Assembly: GCA_009840005.1 (NCBI GenBank)
Contig: VXOR01000041.1
Span: forward strand, 1-64,000
DNA: 64,000 nucleotides
Reading direction: 5' to 3'
Origin: Gemmatimonadota bacterium
Lineage (GTDB): Bacteria; Latescibacterota; UBA2968; UBA8231
A model generated the notes under the pieces. The model saw nothing but the letters and a program-made list of their open reading frames with translations, was not told where the DNA came from and made no database searches. The position numbers and the translations under genes are program-made. Shown one piece after another: positions 26,953-35,976 of the stretch. The stretch's first letter is position 1; each line of letters opens with the position of its first letter.

Positions 26953-27699
26953 TTATTTGAAGTCCAAGTACATAAAAGTACATACACCACTGGGATGCAC
27001 CTCAAATGTACCTTTAGAAAGCACTTCGTTGATTGCCGTCTTGGGATTAGTCAGGGGGAGTGGATTATGACCATTGAGAATAAGGTCTATATCGAGTGCG
27101 TCGAGCCGTTCATACCTCCGGCGCAGTTCAGTGCGTGATGGCGTGCCCGTTGCTCGTAGGCGGATGCCCTTTTCCTGCATCCAGTACGAAACATTGCGTC
27201 CCCCCATACCACCTCGCTCATTCTGGCCATAAATGGTATCGGCATTGATTAGTACTCTCTTGCCTTTGGGAGTCTGCCAATACAACCATATTTCGCCGTT
27301 CTCATCCCCTGATTCAATGGTCTGTATCCCGCCAGGTAGTGGTTGGGCTGCACCATAGCGTGCATTGAGCTTACGACCATACTTCGTGGTTTTCTTAGCC
27401 GAGGGAGGACCATATACTGGTGCTCTGTAGCGCCTAGCGGCTTCGGAAATATGCCGCTCGTGCAAAGGAGAGAGACTGAGAATGGCAGTTACCCTACCAG
27501 CACGCTGCTTGAGTATATTCAGCGCTTCGCCCTGCTGTGGGAGCACCGGGTCTGTGATAAGCGTGCCTTCAGGCGTATGCAACATAAAAGACTGCTGTAA
27601 GTCGCCGTTTCCCCATGAAGTCCATCGCGTGATTTCAGGCTCTTCTGGGGAGCCGACTTCTACAGAAAAGCCAGTGCCATGTTTGATAACGTATTCCAT
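26953..27699 (-). CDS. MBL-fold-like protein lacking the metal motif
   Basis: 248 residues with the layout of a metallo-beta-lactamase fold: an N-terminal strand pair, then TPEGTLITDPVLP and an ILSLSPLHERHISEAARRYR segment where the HxHxDH motif would lie. Only scattered histidines are left there, so the metal centre is probably lost. A second half (YGQNERGGMGGRNVSYWM; DLILNGHNPLPL) still resembles the C-terminal strands of the fold. Function unknown; likely a non-catalytic MBL relative. Confidence 0.5.
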   Translation of the reverse strand: MEYVIKHGTGFSVEVGSPEEPEITRWTSWGNGDLQQSFMLHTPEGTLITDPVLPQQGEALNILKQRAGRVTAILSLSPLHERHISEAARRYRAPVYGPPSAKKTTKYGRKLNARYGAAQPLPGGIQTIESGDENGEIWLYWQTPKGKRVLINADTIYGQNERGGMGGRNVSYWMQEKGIRLRATGTPSRTELRRRYERLDALDIDLILNGHNPLPLTNPKTAINEVLSKGTFEVHPSGVCTFMYLDFK

Positions 27700-27707
27700 A
27701 CCTTCTC

Positions 27708-28412
27708 CTACAAATACGTTTGAGCCAACTCTAGAAATTCTTCCCAGCTCTCAACCTCTGCATCAACAGGAATATCCGCAGGCTCTTGTTGTCGCCTGTT
27801 ATACCAGATTGCACTCATGTGGCACTGCTTCGCCCCCACCATATCGGTCTCCAACGTGTCGCCTACATACCATATCTCTGAAGGTGCCATGCCCAATCGG
27901 CTGGCCGCTGAGGTAAAAATCACGGGATGGGGCTTTCTTATCCCATAATCGGCGCTAGAGATAACAAATTCAAAATAGTTGAGCAGTTCATGACGTTGAA
28001 GTTCCCAAGACAGGAGCGTTCCAGACCCTGGATGGTTGCTTACTACCCCCATTCTCAAATTATGGGCAGATAAGGCGGTCAATACATCGGCAATGCCGGG
28101 CTCAGGAGAGAAAAGCATACATTCTTTCCAGAATTCCAGTTCGAGTACCTCCATGGGTTCGCGAAAGATGATGCCGAGTCGATCAAAGAGCAGTCGATTA
28201 AACTGATGATGCGTGAATTCGATGATTGAATTACCCGCAACAGCAACCTCACTATCGAGCCTTTTCGCTTCAGTCGTCACTTCTTCAGGTGATATACCTT
28301 TTCGATCCACTGCATAGTCGAGCAGGCGAGCGTTACCTGCGAGGGGATCGTATCTCAGATTGCGTACGAGAGTATTTATGAAATCGAAGAGAATAGCCTG
28401 TGGCCTATTCAT
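27708..28412 (-). CDS. HAD-superfamily hydrolase
   Basis: 234 residues. HAD motif I is ILFDFINTL (DxxxT type, with Ile where the usual second Asp would be), motif II VVSNHPGSGT, motif III around the Lys in RKPHPVIF, and motif IV WYVGDTLETDMVGA. The cap is of the small C1 type. Without the second Asp of motif I the enzyme is probably not an ordinary phosphatase; it may be a dehalogenase-like or regulatory member. Ends 8 bp before the MBL-like gene, so the two are likely co-transcribed. Confidence 0.78.
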   Translation of the reverse strand: MNRPQAILFDFINTLVRNLRYDPLAGNARLLDYAVDRKGISPEEVTTEAKRLDSEVAVAGNSIIEFTHHQFNRLLFDRLGIIFREPMEVLELEFWKECMLFSPEPGIADVLTALSAHNLRMGVVSNHPGSGTLLSWELQRHELLNYFEFVISSADYGIRKPHPVIFTSAASRLGMAPSEIWYVGDTLETDMVGAKQCHMSAIWYNRRQQEPADIPVDAEVESWEEFLELAQTYL

Positions 28413-28453
28413 CTATCTGCTCCATTGGGGTATCCAATATCTCAGGCGACGCA

Positions 28454-29437
28454 TTAGGTATTGAGAGCAGGCCCCCAATATTTCCAGAGATTCCGCGGTA
28501 CGTCGTATCGCTTGAGCCTCCGGCCTAGATGCCCCGGCGGTAGAAAGCCTGTCGGGGTATTGCCCACGTACTCGGGCGGTGACGGCTTCGGAGGCGACCA
28601 TGGCGTGCCATCCTTGTCGGGAAACATGACCATGGGTGCCTGCTCGCGCATTTCCCTGTGGGAGTACCGTGCAAACTGCGCCACCCTCGGTTGCTTTGAC
28701 CCCGCCGCATTAGCCGAGTTGACGTGTGTAGTGAGACCGTGGAGTAGCATTGCATCGCCAGCTCGCCCCGTCATACATACCATCTCGCCCACGCTGGGAT
28801 CCCCCTCCAGGATCGCCCGGTGCCCGCCACTCCGCACGGGCTCTGTGAAAAGGTACGAGCCGTCGATTTGCTCGGGATGTTCGAGGAAGTATCGGTGGTT
28901 CGCCAGATGAGACCTCGGCCAGTAGGCCGTCCCTCCGCCCGTGGGGCTGCTGACGTCCCAGAACAGCACGACGAAGAACGCCATGAACCCACCGCCCCAG
29001 CCAGTCGCGTACCCATCGAGGTGACCGTCGCTAGGAGGTGTCCACTCCGTGCCCGGATCGCTCGGCAGGATCACCCGCGTCATTGGAATCTGCGGCGTCC
29101 ACGGCTGCCCCGCCGGGTGAGTGGGGGCAAAAGCGCCGCCACCGATCTGCTCCACGATGGACTGTAGACTCGGTAAATCGTACAGGTTGGGGCTGAGTTC
29201 GGGCCAACCATCCTCGGGTGTGTACCGCCCGGCAGGCCAGGTGTTGGGATCATCGAGGTCCACGCCGCCAGAGCAAGCGGTGCGCATCTGATCCTGCCAT
29301 CCGTCGAGCACATCAGGAGGTACCAATCCCGGAATCGCGAGCACCCCCTCTGCTTTGAACTCGTCCAACTGCGCCGGTGACAGCAGCATGCTCGGCTTGG
29401 GGCTGGGCCCGGAACTTTCTGATTTATTCACTATCAA
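28454..29437 (-). CDS. Phytanoyl-CoA dioxygenase (PhyH) family protein
   Basis: 327 residues. Iron ligands are clear: H139-L-D141 in DGHLDGYATGW and a distal His in LLHGLTTHVNSANAAG (H233 or H238), with R251 of QPRVAQFAR as the 2-oxoglutarate contact. Intermediate motif AYWPRSHLANHRYF is typical. Substrate unknown. Located upstream of the HAD gene in the same direction, 41 bp away. Confidence 0.87.
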   Translation of the reverse strand: MIVNKSESSGPSPKPSMLLSPAQLDEFKAEGVLAIPGLVPPDVLDGWQDQMRTACSGGVDLDDPNTWPAGRYTPEDGWPELSPNLYDLPSLQSIVEQIGGGAFAPTHPAGQPWTPQIPMTRVILPSDPGTEWTPPSDGHLDGYATGWGGGFMAFFVVLFWDVSSPTGGGTAYWPRSHLANHRYFLEHPEQIDGSYLFTEPVRSGGHRAILEGDPSVGEMVCMTGRAGDAMLLHGLTTHVNSANAAGSKQPRVAQFARYSHREMREQAPMVMFPDKDGTPWSPPKPSPPEYVGNTPTGFLPPGHLGRRLKRYDVPRNLWKYWGPALNT

Positions 29438-29550
29438 CGCTCTGGTTATTGGTTTTTGAATTTCTCATAACATCTCTGCCATGACCGAACCGCGAAAGAC
29501 GCAGGCCCGCAGCCGGATATGGACGTATCAGGCGAGGCGCAAGGGCTCAG

Positions 29551-30090
29551 TCATTCCTGCGTACCCAATGGCCAGGTATGGATCACTTCCCAAGTCCCAT
29601 CTTTTGCTCCACCAGTACGGCCCATCAAGTTCACATCCTGCAGCTGGACTGACTGAAGTCTCTCAAGGGGTTCCAGCAAATCAACAGCGTGCTTTCTCTC
29701 TTCGGAGCTCAGGCCATAGAATATGGTAAGATGTGGTCGATACTGGTCATTGGGCCTATCACCATACACGTCTTTGACGAGAGGCTCTAAGGCGTAAAAC
29801 AGGCCATTGTGCAAAGTCATGAGTTCAGCAGTAGGAAGTAGCGCAAGGCCTATAGTTATGTCGCCCGTAAATAATCTCTGTACCTGTAGTTCGATAGATC
29901 CCGTTCGCATGGTTTCACGCTCTATGCAGGCCTAGATTTCAGGTATTGAGACTGGCTCAACAAAGGAACCCTTGACTGTCACATGGGCCGGCATCACAGC
30001 GACGCGAGGTGGAATTTTCTTGCGAAGTTCCTCCACGAGACGGTTTACCTTTCGGTCCACAAAGCAAACCACAGAGAAGCGCTCATGCAT
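29551..30090 (-). pseudogene. 2'-5' RNA ligase/LigT-like gene interrupted by an in-frame TAG
   Basis: Both halves lie in the same frame. The first (from ATG 30090, MHERFSVVCFVDRKVNRLVE) contains the first HxT motif (PAHVTVKGSF); the second, restarting at ATG 29910, contains the second (YRPHLTIFYGL). The only break is TAG at 29932-29934, seven codons before the internal ATG. A full two-HxT 2H phosphoesterase of about 180 residues would result from a single sense codon there. The interruption might be a nonsense mutation; no evidence of stop-codon recoding was seen. An in-frame ATG at 30162 offers a longer N-terminus. Confidence 0.78.
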
Positions 30091-30202
30091 CGCCTGAGTC
30101 TCCGATCTATTCAACCCGTCAGAATCAAAAAGCCATGTTGTAATATCTAAAATTCCCATCATACGGCGGCGCGAAGGCCATAATGCCCAGGGATAGCCCT
30201 TC

Positions 30203-31207
30203 TCAAGCGACGCGGTACCGCTCCACCACCTCCATATCAACCTTGATCCCCAACCCCGACCCTGTGGGCACGGCAAAGTGCCCCTTCTCCAGCGCCAACC
30301 CCTCGGCCACAACATCGGCCTCCCGCGTAAAAGGCAGCTCGTCGCAAGGCAGCGTGGCATTGGGCAGCGTCGCCTGTAGATGCACCGAGTAAGCCGCCAT
30401 CACCCCAGTACACAACCCACCCATCTGAACCCAGCAGGGCACATCCGCAGCCTCCGCCAGCGCCGCCGCCTTCCGCACCACCATCGCCGAGCCGCTCAAG
30501 TTCACGTAGTCAATGCACTCGGCCCTGAGCGCCGACAGCACGCCGGACGGCGCTCCCAAGTGCAGGGCGATGGGGATGTGGGTCTTCTCGCGCAGGATGC
30601 GGTACCATTCGAGGTTGTTTTTGAGGAGCGGATCTTCAAAGACCGACACCGTGCCAAAAGGCTCCAATTCGCTCGCCAAGCGCGCGGCTTTGGGCAACAG
30701 GGCAAATTCAGTATTCGGATCAACGCCGACTGTGTAGTCGGCCCCCGCCGCTTCTTTCATCAGCCGCACCGTCTCGACGATATTCCACGAGCGCGCCTTG
30801 AGCTTGTGGTTGCTAAAACCCAGCCCGGCCCCTATTTCCGCCTCGGCCGCGGTCTCTTCTGGCGTCATGGGGCACGACCAGTACGACACCGGCACCTTGT
30901 CGCGCACCTGCGCCCCAAAGAAGCGGTGCAGCGGAATGCCATAGGCTTGGCCCGCAATATCGAGCAACGCACAGGTGAAAGCGTCGGGACGGTTGTACGG
31001 GTCCAAAGCCAGCGGGTCCTGCCCCACGAGCGCGTCGGCTTGCTCCTGACCAGCAGACTTTTTGCTGAGGAACTCGCCCCAACCCTCCAAGCCCTCGTCC
31101 GTCTGCACGCGGCAGAGAGTGATGTCGTAGATCTTGGGAAAGTAGCGGGCGATGGCCGGGATCGGCGGGATTTCAACTTCGTACAGCTCTACTTGGGTGA
31201 TTTTCAT
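30203..31207 (-). CDS. Mandelate racemase/muconate-lactonizing (enolase superfamily) enzyme
   Basis: 334 residues. N-terminal capping domain (MKITQVELYEVEIPPIP), then the TIM barrel with the K135-L-K137 base pair in NHKLKARSW, metal ligands D163 (GVDPNTEF) and E191 (FEDPL). The third metal-ligand site, normally Asp or Glu, reads IPIALHLGAPS with H216. This suggests a subfamily with an altered metal site. Probably acts on a sugar acid. Divergent from the tandem PhyH gene, with 124 bp between them. Confidence 0.85.
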   Translation of the reverse strand: MKITQVELYEVEIPPIPAIARYFPKIYDITLCRVQTDEGLEGWGEFLSKKSAGQEQADALVGQDPLALDPYNRPDAFTCALLDIAGQAYGIPLHRFFGAQVRDKVPVSYWSCPMTPEETAAEAEIGAGLGFSNHKLKARSWNIVETVRLMKEAAGADYTVGVDPNTEFALLPKAARLASELEPFGTVSVFEDPLLKNNLEWYRILREKTHIPIALHLGAPSGVLSALRAECIDYVNLSGSAMVVRKAAALAEAADVPCWVQMGGLCTGVMAAYSVHLQATLPNATLPCDELPFTREADVVAEGLALEKGHFAVPTGSGLGIKVDMEVVERYRVA

Positions 31208-31331
31208 GGCGAATCTCCTCTGCCATAAGGTTTCCGTTGCGCGTCGTTTGTCGAAGGGCTACAATGATACCAAATTGCCGGAGGATCACAAAGGGATCGG
31301 TCGATTCCATTGCAACCACGAGGAGGACCTC

Positions 31332-32858
31332 ATGGACGATAAGACGATGACCAACGAGGAAAACTACCGCTTCGACGTGGCGGGATATATGATCGTCCCC
31401 AGCGTCCTGACGGCAGCCGAACTGAACGCCTGCAATCAGGCACTGGACCAGCTAGCGTCTGGCAACGGGCCGCTGCGCTGGACGTCGCCCGTTTGCAATC
31501 CCCTGCGCGCCCTGCGCGAACATCCAGTGCTAATGCAGTACCTGGAGCAGATTTGCGGCGAGGGCTTCCGGCTCGACGAATCGCCGCGACTCGTCGAGTC
31601 ATGCACCGAGGCGACAGATCTGTCGGGGGGCGATGAGTGGGTGGATTGGTCGCGGGCGTATCGTCAGTACAACGGGCATCGCTTCTGTCAGGGGGTGCGG
31701 GCCTTCTGGGCGCTGGCCGACGTGGGCGCAGAGGATGGGGGTTTGGTCGTAGTACGAGCCAGCCACAACAGCACAGTGCCAGCCCCGCAAGACCTAGTGG
31801 ACGGAACCGACCCAATGGGACTCGTCGAGCAGCCGGTCTTGCAGGCGGGTGACCTCCTGCTCTGCACCGACTCGCTGATGCGCGGCGTGCGGCCTTGGCA
31901 GGGCGCGGGGCCGCAACGCCTGCTCGAATGCGGTTACATCAGCACGGGCGTGCGGCCGGGGGCGGCGTCCGAAATCCAAGGCGAGGACAGCGCGCGGCCC
32001 GAGTGGGCCGAAGATCTTACCGATATCGAGCGCGCCGTCTTGCACAATCCCAACCGCCCGTACCCGCCGCCGGTGGTGCATTCGGATGGCGAAAAGGTTT
32101 GGTTCGCGGAGGAACCGGGGGTTTTCCATCCCTCGGTCTACATCCGCGACCCAGATTCCGATATTGACGAGAAAGAATTTTTCCACTGGGATCTGTGCGG
32201 CCACCTCGTTTTGCGGGGGGTGATGGACGAGGAATGGCTAGCCGCGGCCAACGAAGCCATCGACAAAAATCCCGACCGGATCAGCCACGGCGGATCGGCT
32301 GCCGGCGATTCCACGCCTTTGGCCGGTACTGGAGTCGGCCGCTCGTCCATGGGCAACCCGTGGGCATTGCCCGCGCCATATGGCGAGCCGTTCCAGCGCA
32401 TGATCGCCAATCCAGCGCTCGTCCAGCGCATGAACTGGATCATGGGCAGCGGCTTTGAGTGCATGATGTGCAACGGCTTCCTGTCTGGGAAAGGATCGTC
32501 CGGGCACTTTCTCCACTCGCCCGCCACGCCAGCCAAAGTGGGCAACCACTACCGGCAGCAGAATGGCCGCGTGTACGCCGAATCCCTCAACGTGGCTTGG
32601 CAATTGCGCGATGTGACGCGGGCCGACGGGGGCTTCGTCTGCGTCCCCGGCTCGCACAAAACCGCCTATCCCATGCCCGACGGCATCCGCACCTGCGATA
32701 ATGAAATGGGCCTAGTTAAACACATAGAGATGAAGGCCGGCGACGTGCTGCTGTTCCTCGCGTCGGCGCAGGCACACGGGGCGTATCCGTGGACGGGAGA
32801 ACAGAATCGGCGGATGATATTTTTCCAGTACCGGTCGCGCAATATGTACGCACCTTGA
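31332..32858 (+). CDS. Tandem PhyH-domain protein
   Basis: 508 residues from ATG 31332, which follows a strong AGGAGG-type site (about 31319-31326). Two PhyH-like modules are present: residues about 10-250 (YMIVPSVLTAAELNACNQAL; LLLCTDSLMRGVRPW) and about 280-505 (GHLVLRGVMDEEWLAAANEA; LLFLASAQAHGAYPW; RMIFFQYR). In the N-terminal module the ligand positions read without the HxD motif and the distal His is replaced (SLMRGVRPW), and in the C-terminal module HxD is also not obvious (SSGHFLHSP) although AQAHG supplies a His. The copies have probably diverged, one being structural. Followed by an epimerase-like gene 17 bp downstream. Confidence 0.78.
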   Translation: MDDKTMTNEENYRFDVAGYMIVPSVLTAAELNACNQALDQLASGNGPLRWTSPVCNPLRALREHPVLMQYLEQICGEGFRLDESPRLVESCTEATDLSGGDEWVDWSRAYRQYNGHRFCQGVRAFWALADVGAEDGGLVVVRASHNSTVPAPQDLVDGTDPMGLVEQPVLQAGDLLLCTDSLMRGVRPWQGAGPQRLLECGYISTGVRPGAASEIQGEDSARPEWAEDLTDIERAVLHNPNRPYPPPVVHSDGEKVWFAEEPGVFHPSVYIRDPDSDIDEKEFFHWDLCGHLVLRGVMDEEWLAAANEAIDKNPDRISHGGSAAGDSTPLAGTGVGRSSMGNPWALPAPYGEPFQRMIANPALVQRMNWIMGSGFECMMCNGFLSGKGSSGHFLHSPATPAKVGNHYRQQNGRVYAESLNVAWQLRDVTRADGGFVCVPGSHKTAYPMPDGIRTCDNEMGLVKHIEMKAGDVLLFLASAQAHGAYPWTGEQNRRMIFFQYRSRNMYAP

Positions 32859-32875
32859 TAAAGAATGGAGAATTC

Positions 32876-33688
32876 ATGCAACTCAAACTAGCGTGCGCTG
32901 ACTTTACCTTTCCCATCCTGCCGCACGAGCAAGTATTGGCGCTCATCTCCATGCTGGGGCTGAAGGGCGTGGATATTGGGCTTTTCGAGGATCGCTCGCA
33001 CTTGCAGCCTTCCACTGAGTTCGAAAACGTCCAGCGCTCCGGGCGCGCCCTCGGGCAAAAGCTAGCGGACAACGGCCTAGTCGCCGCCGACCTATTCCTA
33101 CAACTAGCCCTCGACTACGAATCCCACGCCGTCAATAACCCCGAGCCCGCAATCCGCGACCACGCGCGCGACGCCTTCCTCAAAGTCCTCGACTACGCAG
33201 CCGAGTGCAACGGCAAACACGTCACCGGCCTGCCCGGAGCCTTCTTCGATCACGAGCCAAAGCCCGACTCCACGGCCCGCGCCGCCGATGAGCTGGCGTG
33301 GCGGGTGGAGCAGGCGCAGGCGCGCGACGTCGTCTTCGCCATAGAGCCACACATCGGCTCACTCGCCAACACCCCCGAGCGCGCCGCCGCGCTAGTACAA
33401 GCCGTCCCAGGGCTAACCCTAACCCTCGACTACGGCCACTTCGTCCCGCGCGGCTTCGCAGCCGCCGAGGTCGATCCCCTGCTCCAGCACGCCACGCACT
33501 TCCACGTGCGCGGCGTCAACAGCCAGAGCGGAGGGACCTCCCGGGCAGAAGACGAGCTCGACTGGCCGCACATTTTAAACATCATGGATCAAACGGGGTA
33601 TAACGGCTGGCTCGAATTGGAATTCGGCGGCAACAACATCACCGACACCGTCGAATTCCGCGACTACTTGCGCTCGCTCGCTGCCTAA
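32876..33688 (+). CDS. Sugar phosphate isomerase/epimerase-like TIM barrel (AP2Ec family)
   Basis: 270 residues beginning MQLKLACADFTFPILPHEQV. Family strands are evident: LTLDYGHFVPRG, ATHFHVRGVNSQSG and GWLELEFGGNNITDT, which supply the metal-binding Glu, Asp, His and Glu of xylose-isomerase-like barrels. Starts 17 bp after the tandem PhyH gene with a GGAG-type site, so the two are co-transcribed. Probably isomerises or epimerises a keto sugar. Confidence 0.87.
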   Translation: MQLKLACADFTFPILPHEQVLALISMLGLKGVDIGLFEDRSHLQPSTEFENVQRSGRALGQKLADNGLVAADLFLQLALDYESHAVNNPEPAIRDHARDAFLKVLDYAAECNGKHVTGLPGAFFDHEPKPDSTARAADELAWRVEQAQARDVVFAIEPHIGSLANTPERAAALVQAVPGLTLTLDYGHFVPRGFAAAEVDPLLQHATHFHVRGVNSQSGGTSRAEDELDWPHILNIMDQTGYNGWLELEFGGNNITDTVEFRDYLRSLAA

Positions 33689-33811
33689 TCGCGGTTGAAT
33701 GCAATCGAGAATTACCCTAAGATCGAGGAACCTCTCGGCGAGTCAGGGCGTCTTTCGACGGACTGACCTCAGCCCGACCACACCACAACTTCTCTAAATA
33801 GGGAGCAAATC

Positions 33812-34249
33812 ATGCTGAAGTACGCCCTCACCCTCACCGCCTTAGCCTTTTTACTCGCCCCGCCCCCCACTCTCGCCGGCACTGTCCCAGTAGAAGGCGA
33901 AGGCGACCCAGCCTTGTATGTAGTCAAAGTCCACGCCGATTGGTGCGGCTCCTGCACAACCCTTGAGCCAATCCTCCAAGAAGTCCAAGCCGGCGTGGCC
34001 GATCACCCCGTCCTCTTCGTCCAATTGGACGTCACCGACTCAACGCTGACATCCCAAGCCCGCCTGCTTGCCGCAGCCCTCGACGTAGAAGACCACTTCA
34101 AGGCCAACAACAAAACCGGCCTCGTCCTGCTCATCAACGCCCAAGACCACACCCTGCTGGAAACGGTGACCAAGCAAAACTCCGCCGCTGAGATCGTCGG
34201 CAAAATCGAAACCCACCTCGCCGCCGCCCCCGAGCAAGCAACCGATTAG
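33812..34249 (+). CDS. Exported thioredoxin-fold protein
   Basis: 145 residues. A signal peptide occupies residues 1-22 (YALTLTALAFLLAPPPTLAG), then the redox motif C45-G-S-C48 in HADWCGSCTTLEP. The rest follows the thioredoxin fold (VLFVQLDVTD). It probably acts in the periplasm as a disulfide oxidoreductase. The CGSC pair differs from the CGPC of housekeeping thioredoxins. Followed by a strong inverted repeat. Confidence 0.85.
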   Translation: MLKYALTLTALAFLLAPPPTLAGTVPVEGEGDPALYVVKVHADWCGSCTTLEPILQEVQAGVADHPVLFVQLDVTDSTLTSQARLLAAALDVEDHFKANNKTGLVLLINAQDHTLLETVTKQNSAAEIVGKIETHLAAAPEQATD

Positions 34250-34277
34250 CTGCAATCGGGACGAGATTACAGCGCAG

Positions 34278-34319
34278 CGCAAAGCCGCCACCGGATCGCG
34301 ATCTAGTGGCGGCTTTGCG
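34278..34319. terminator. Bidirectional hairpin terminator
   Basis: CGCAAAGCCGCCAC at 34278-34291 and GTGGCGGCTTTGCG at 34306-34319 form a perfect 14-bp stem around a 14-base loop, followed by TTTG. It lies between the convergent thioredoxin-like gene and the minus-strand 34382-34810 gene, as expected of a shared terminator. Confidence 0.7.
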
Positions 34320-34381
34320 TTTGTGGAGAGGACACAACGAAAGGTAGGCCGTCGCCGAATAGTGTTGAGATTCCATTGTTC

Positions 34382-34810
34382 CTAACCGCGCAACTCGTAC
34401 TCGTCCACCAAAGTGCGCACCCGTGCTAAAAACAGGGCGATATCCTGCGGTTGACTGGCCGCGTTGTGGAGGACTATATCCGCACCCGCCTCCGCGTGGA
34501 ATACGGTCGCGGCCGGCGACAGGCTCACCTTTTTGACCTCGTCCCACGCCAGCGTCTGCCGGCCAAACAAACCCTCTTCGACGGTCACGCCCTCCGGTCC
34601 TAACCAGACCAAGCGCCGATGGAGGCGGTGGACGAAGAACGCCGCCGCGCAAAACGCCGCAATCCCACCGCCGAGCACCGCGAGTCCATACGCGAAGCCG
34701 CCGCGCTGGAAGGCGATGGTGCTCAATATCAACTGGCAGACGCCCAACAGGGCAAAAACTAGGCGCTGGCTGGCACCGGGGCTGGTGGATAAATCGAACT
34801 GTTCAGCCAT
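34382..34810 (-). CDS. Small membrane protein with PH-like domain
   Basis: 142 residues. Two membrane segments lie at about residues 17-60 (LVFALLGVCQLILSTIAF and GLAVLGGGIAAFCAAAFFV), followed by a beta-rich stretch (LVWLGPEGVTVEEGLFGRQT, LAWDEVKKVSLSPA) like bacterial PH domains. Function unknown. Begins 3 bp after the stop of the rhamnonate-dehydratase-like gene and is probably the last gene of that operon. Confidence 0.55.
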   Translation of the reverse strand: MAEQFDLSTSPGASQRLVFALLGVCQLILSTIAFQRGGFAYGLAVLGGGIAAFCAAAFFVHRLHRRLVWLGPEGVTVEEGLFGRQTLAWDEVKKVSLSPAATVFHAEAGADIVLHNAASQPQDIALFLARVRTLVDEYELRG

Positions 34811-34813
34811 GCC

Positions 34814-35974
34814 TCAGCGCGGTGCGATCCACTCGTCTGCTATTTCCATGCCAAAACCCGGCGAGTCCGAAGGGATCACGCGCCCGTCTTGGGGCACGGC
34901 CGTGCCCGGTATGGTTGGAACTTCATCCAAGGGAATGCCCGGGGGCGAGCCGAGCCAGAACTCGGCCAGCGGCGACTCGGGGAAGGCAAAGGCAAAGTGC
35001 TGGCCGTAGGCACTGTTGGCACCGCCGTGGGGGATGGTGACAAGGCCGGCAGCTTCGGCGATGTAGTAGATCTTGACCGCCTCGGAGAGACCGCCGCACC
35101 ACTTGAGGTCCGGTTGTAGCACATCGACGCAGCGGTGTTCGACTAGCTGGCGGAATGCCTGACGGCCGTGGTGGTCCTCGCCGGTGGCAATGGGCACGTA
35201 CGGAGCAGCCCGCTTGAGCGCGATGTGGCCTTCGAGATCCGTGGGAATCAGCGGCTCCTCAATCCAGCGCATCTGGTAGGGCCTGAGCCGTTCGGCGACT
35301 TGGACGGCGTATTCGACGTTGTAGGACATGACCGCATTGAGCATCAGCTCGCAGTCCGGGCCGATAGTCTCGCGCGCTTGGGCGATTTTGTCTTCGAGGC
35401 GGTTGAGCCCTTCCTGGCCCTCGCGATAGTGAACCGGATTGGTAACCTTGAAGGCGCTAAACCCCAGTTCGAGCCCCCAGTCGAGGTCGTCGCCCGTGGC
35501 GTAGAGTTCGAGATGGTCGCGGCAGGGGCCGCCGAGCAGGCGGTACACGGGCAGGTCCAGTAGCTTGCCCTTGAGGTCCCAGAGCGCCAGATCGATCCCA
35601 CTTTGGGCAACGGCTGCGGTGCCAGCATGACCGAGGCGCTGAGCGGCGCGCCACATCAGGTCGTTGAGGAATTCCGTGGCCAGACAATCGCGGCCCGTCA
35701 GCAGGGGCGCGAAGACCTGCTCGACGATGGCGGCAACCGGCGCGCCAAAGGAGCAGTTACCCAAACCCCAAGTGCCGTCTTCAGCCGTGATCTGGACCCA
35801 CACGGGGCCGCCGCCCATGCCCGGCATCTGGCCGGGAAGACGCGAAAATTCTGGATACTTGTTGATCGGCAACGAACGCGGCGCGCTCTGATTCCAAGAG
35901 GGACGGCGGGGCGCGGTTTTGGGCGGGTTGTGCGGAATTTTGAGGTCAACTACGCGGATGGATTGTATTTGCAT
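34814..35974 (-). CDS. L-rhamnonate dehydratase-like enolase-superfamily enzyme
   Basis: 386 residues from ATG 35974; the longer upstream frame is a shadow of the CE15 gene. Motifs match RhmD-type sugar-acid dehydratases: WIEEP with E239, ATGEDHHG with E266, VDVLQPDLKWCGGL, and VTIPHGGANS with the catalytic H316. The first metal position, Asp in RhmD (LMLD), is N213 here (LMLNAVMSYN). It follows the CE15 gene by 2 bp. A dehydratase of rhamnonate or a related acid is the best guess; the Asn may alter metal binding or specificity. Confidence 0.85.
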   Translation of the reverse strand: MQIQSIRVVDLKIPHNPPKTAPRRPSWNQSAPRSLPINKYPEFSRLPGQMPGMGGGPVWVQITAEDGTWGLGNCSFGAPVAAIVEQVFAPLLTGRDCLATEFLNDLMWRAAQRLGHAGTAAVAQSGIDLALWDLKGKLLDLPVYRLLGGPCRDHLELYATGDDLDWGLELGFSAFKVTNPVHYREGQEGLNRLEDKIAQARETIGPDCELMLNAVMSYNVEYAVQVAERLRPYQMRWIEEPLIPTDLEGHIALKRAAPYVPIATGEDHHGRQAFRQLVEHRCVDVLQPDLKWCGGLSEAVKIYYIAEAAGLVTIPHGGANSAYGQHFAFAFPESPLAEFWLGSPPGIPLDEVPTIPGTAVPQDGRVIPSDSPGFGMEIADEWIAPR

Positions 35975-35976
35975 TT

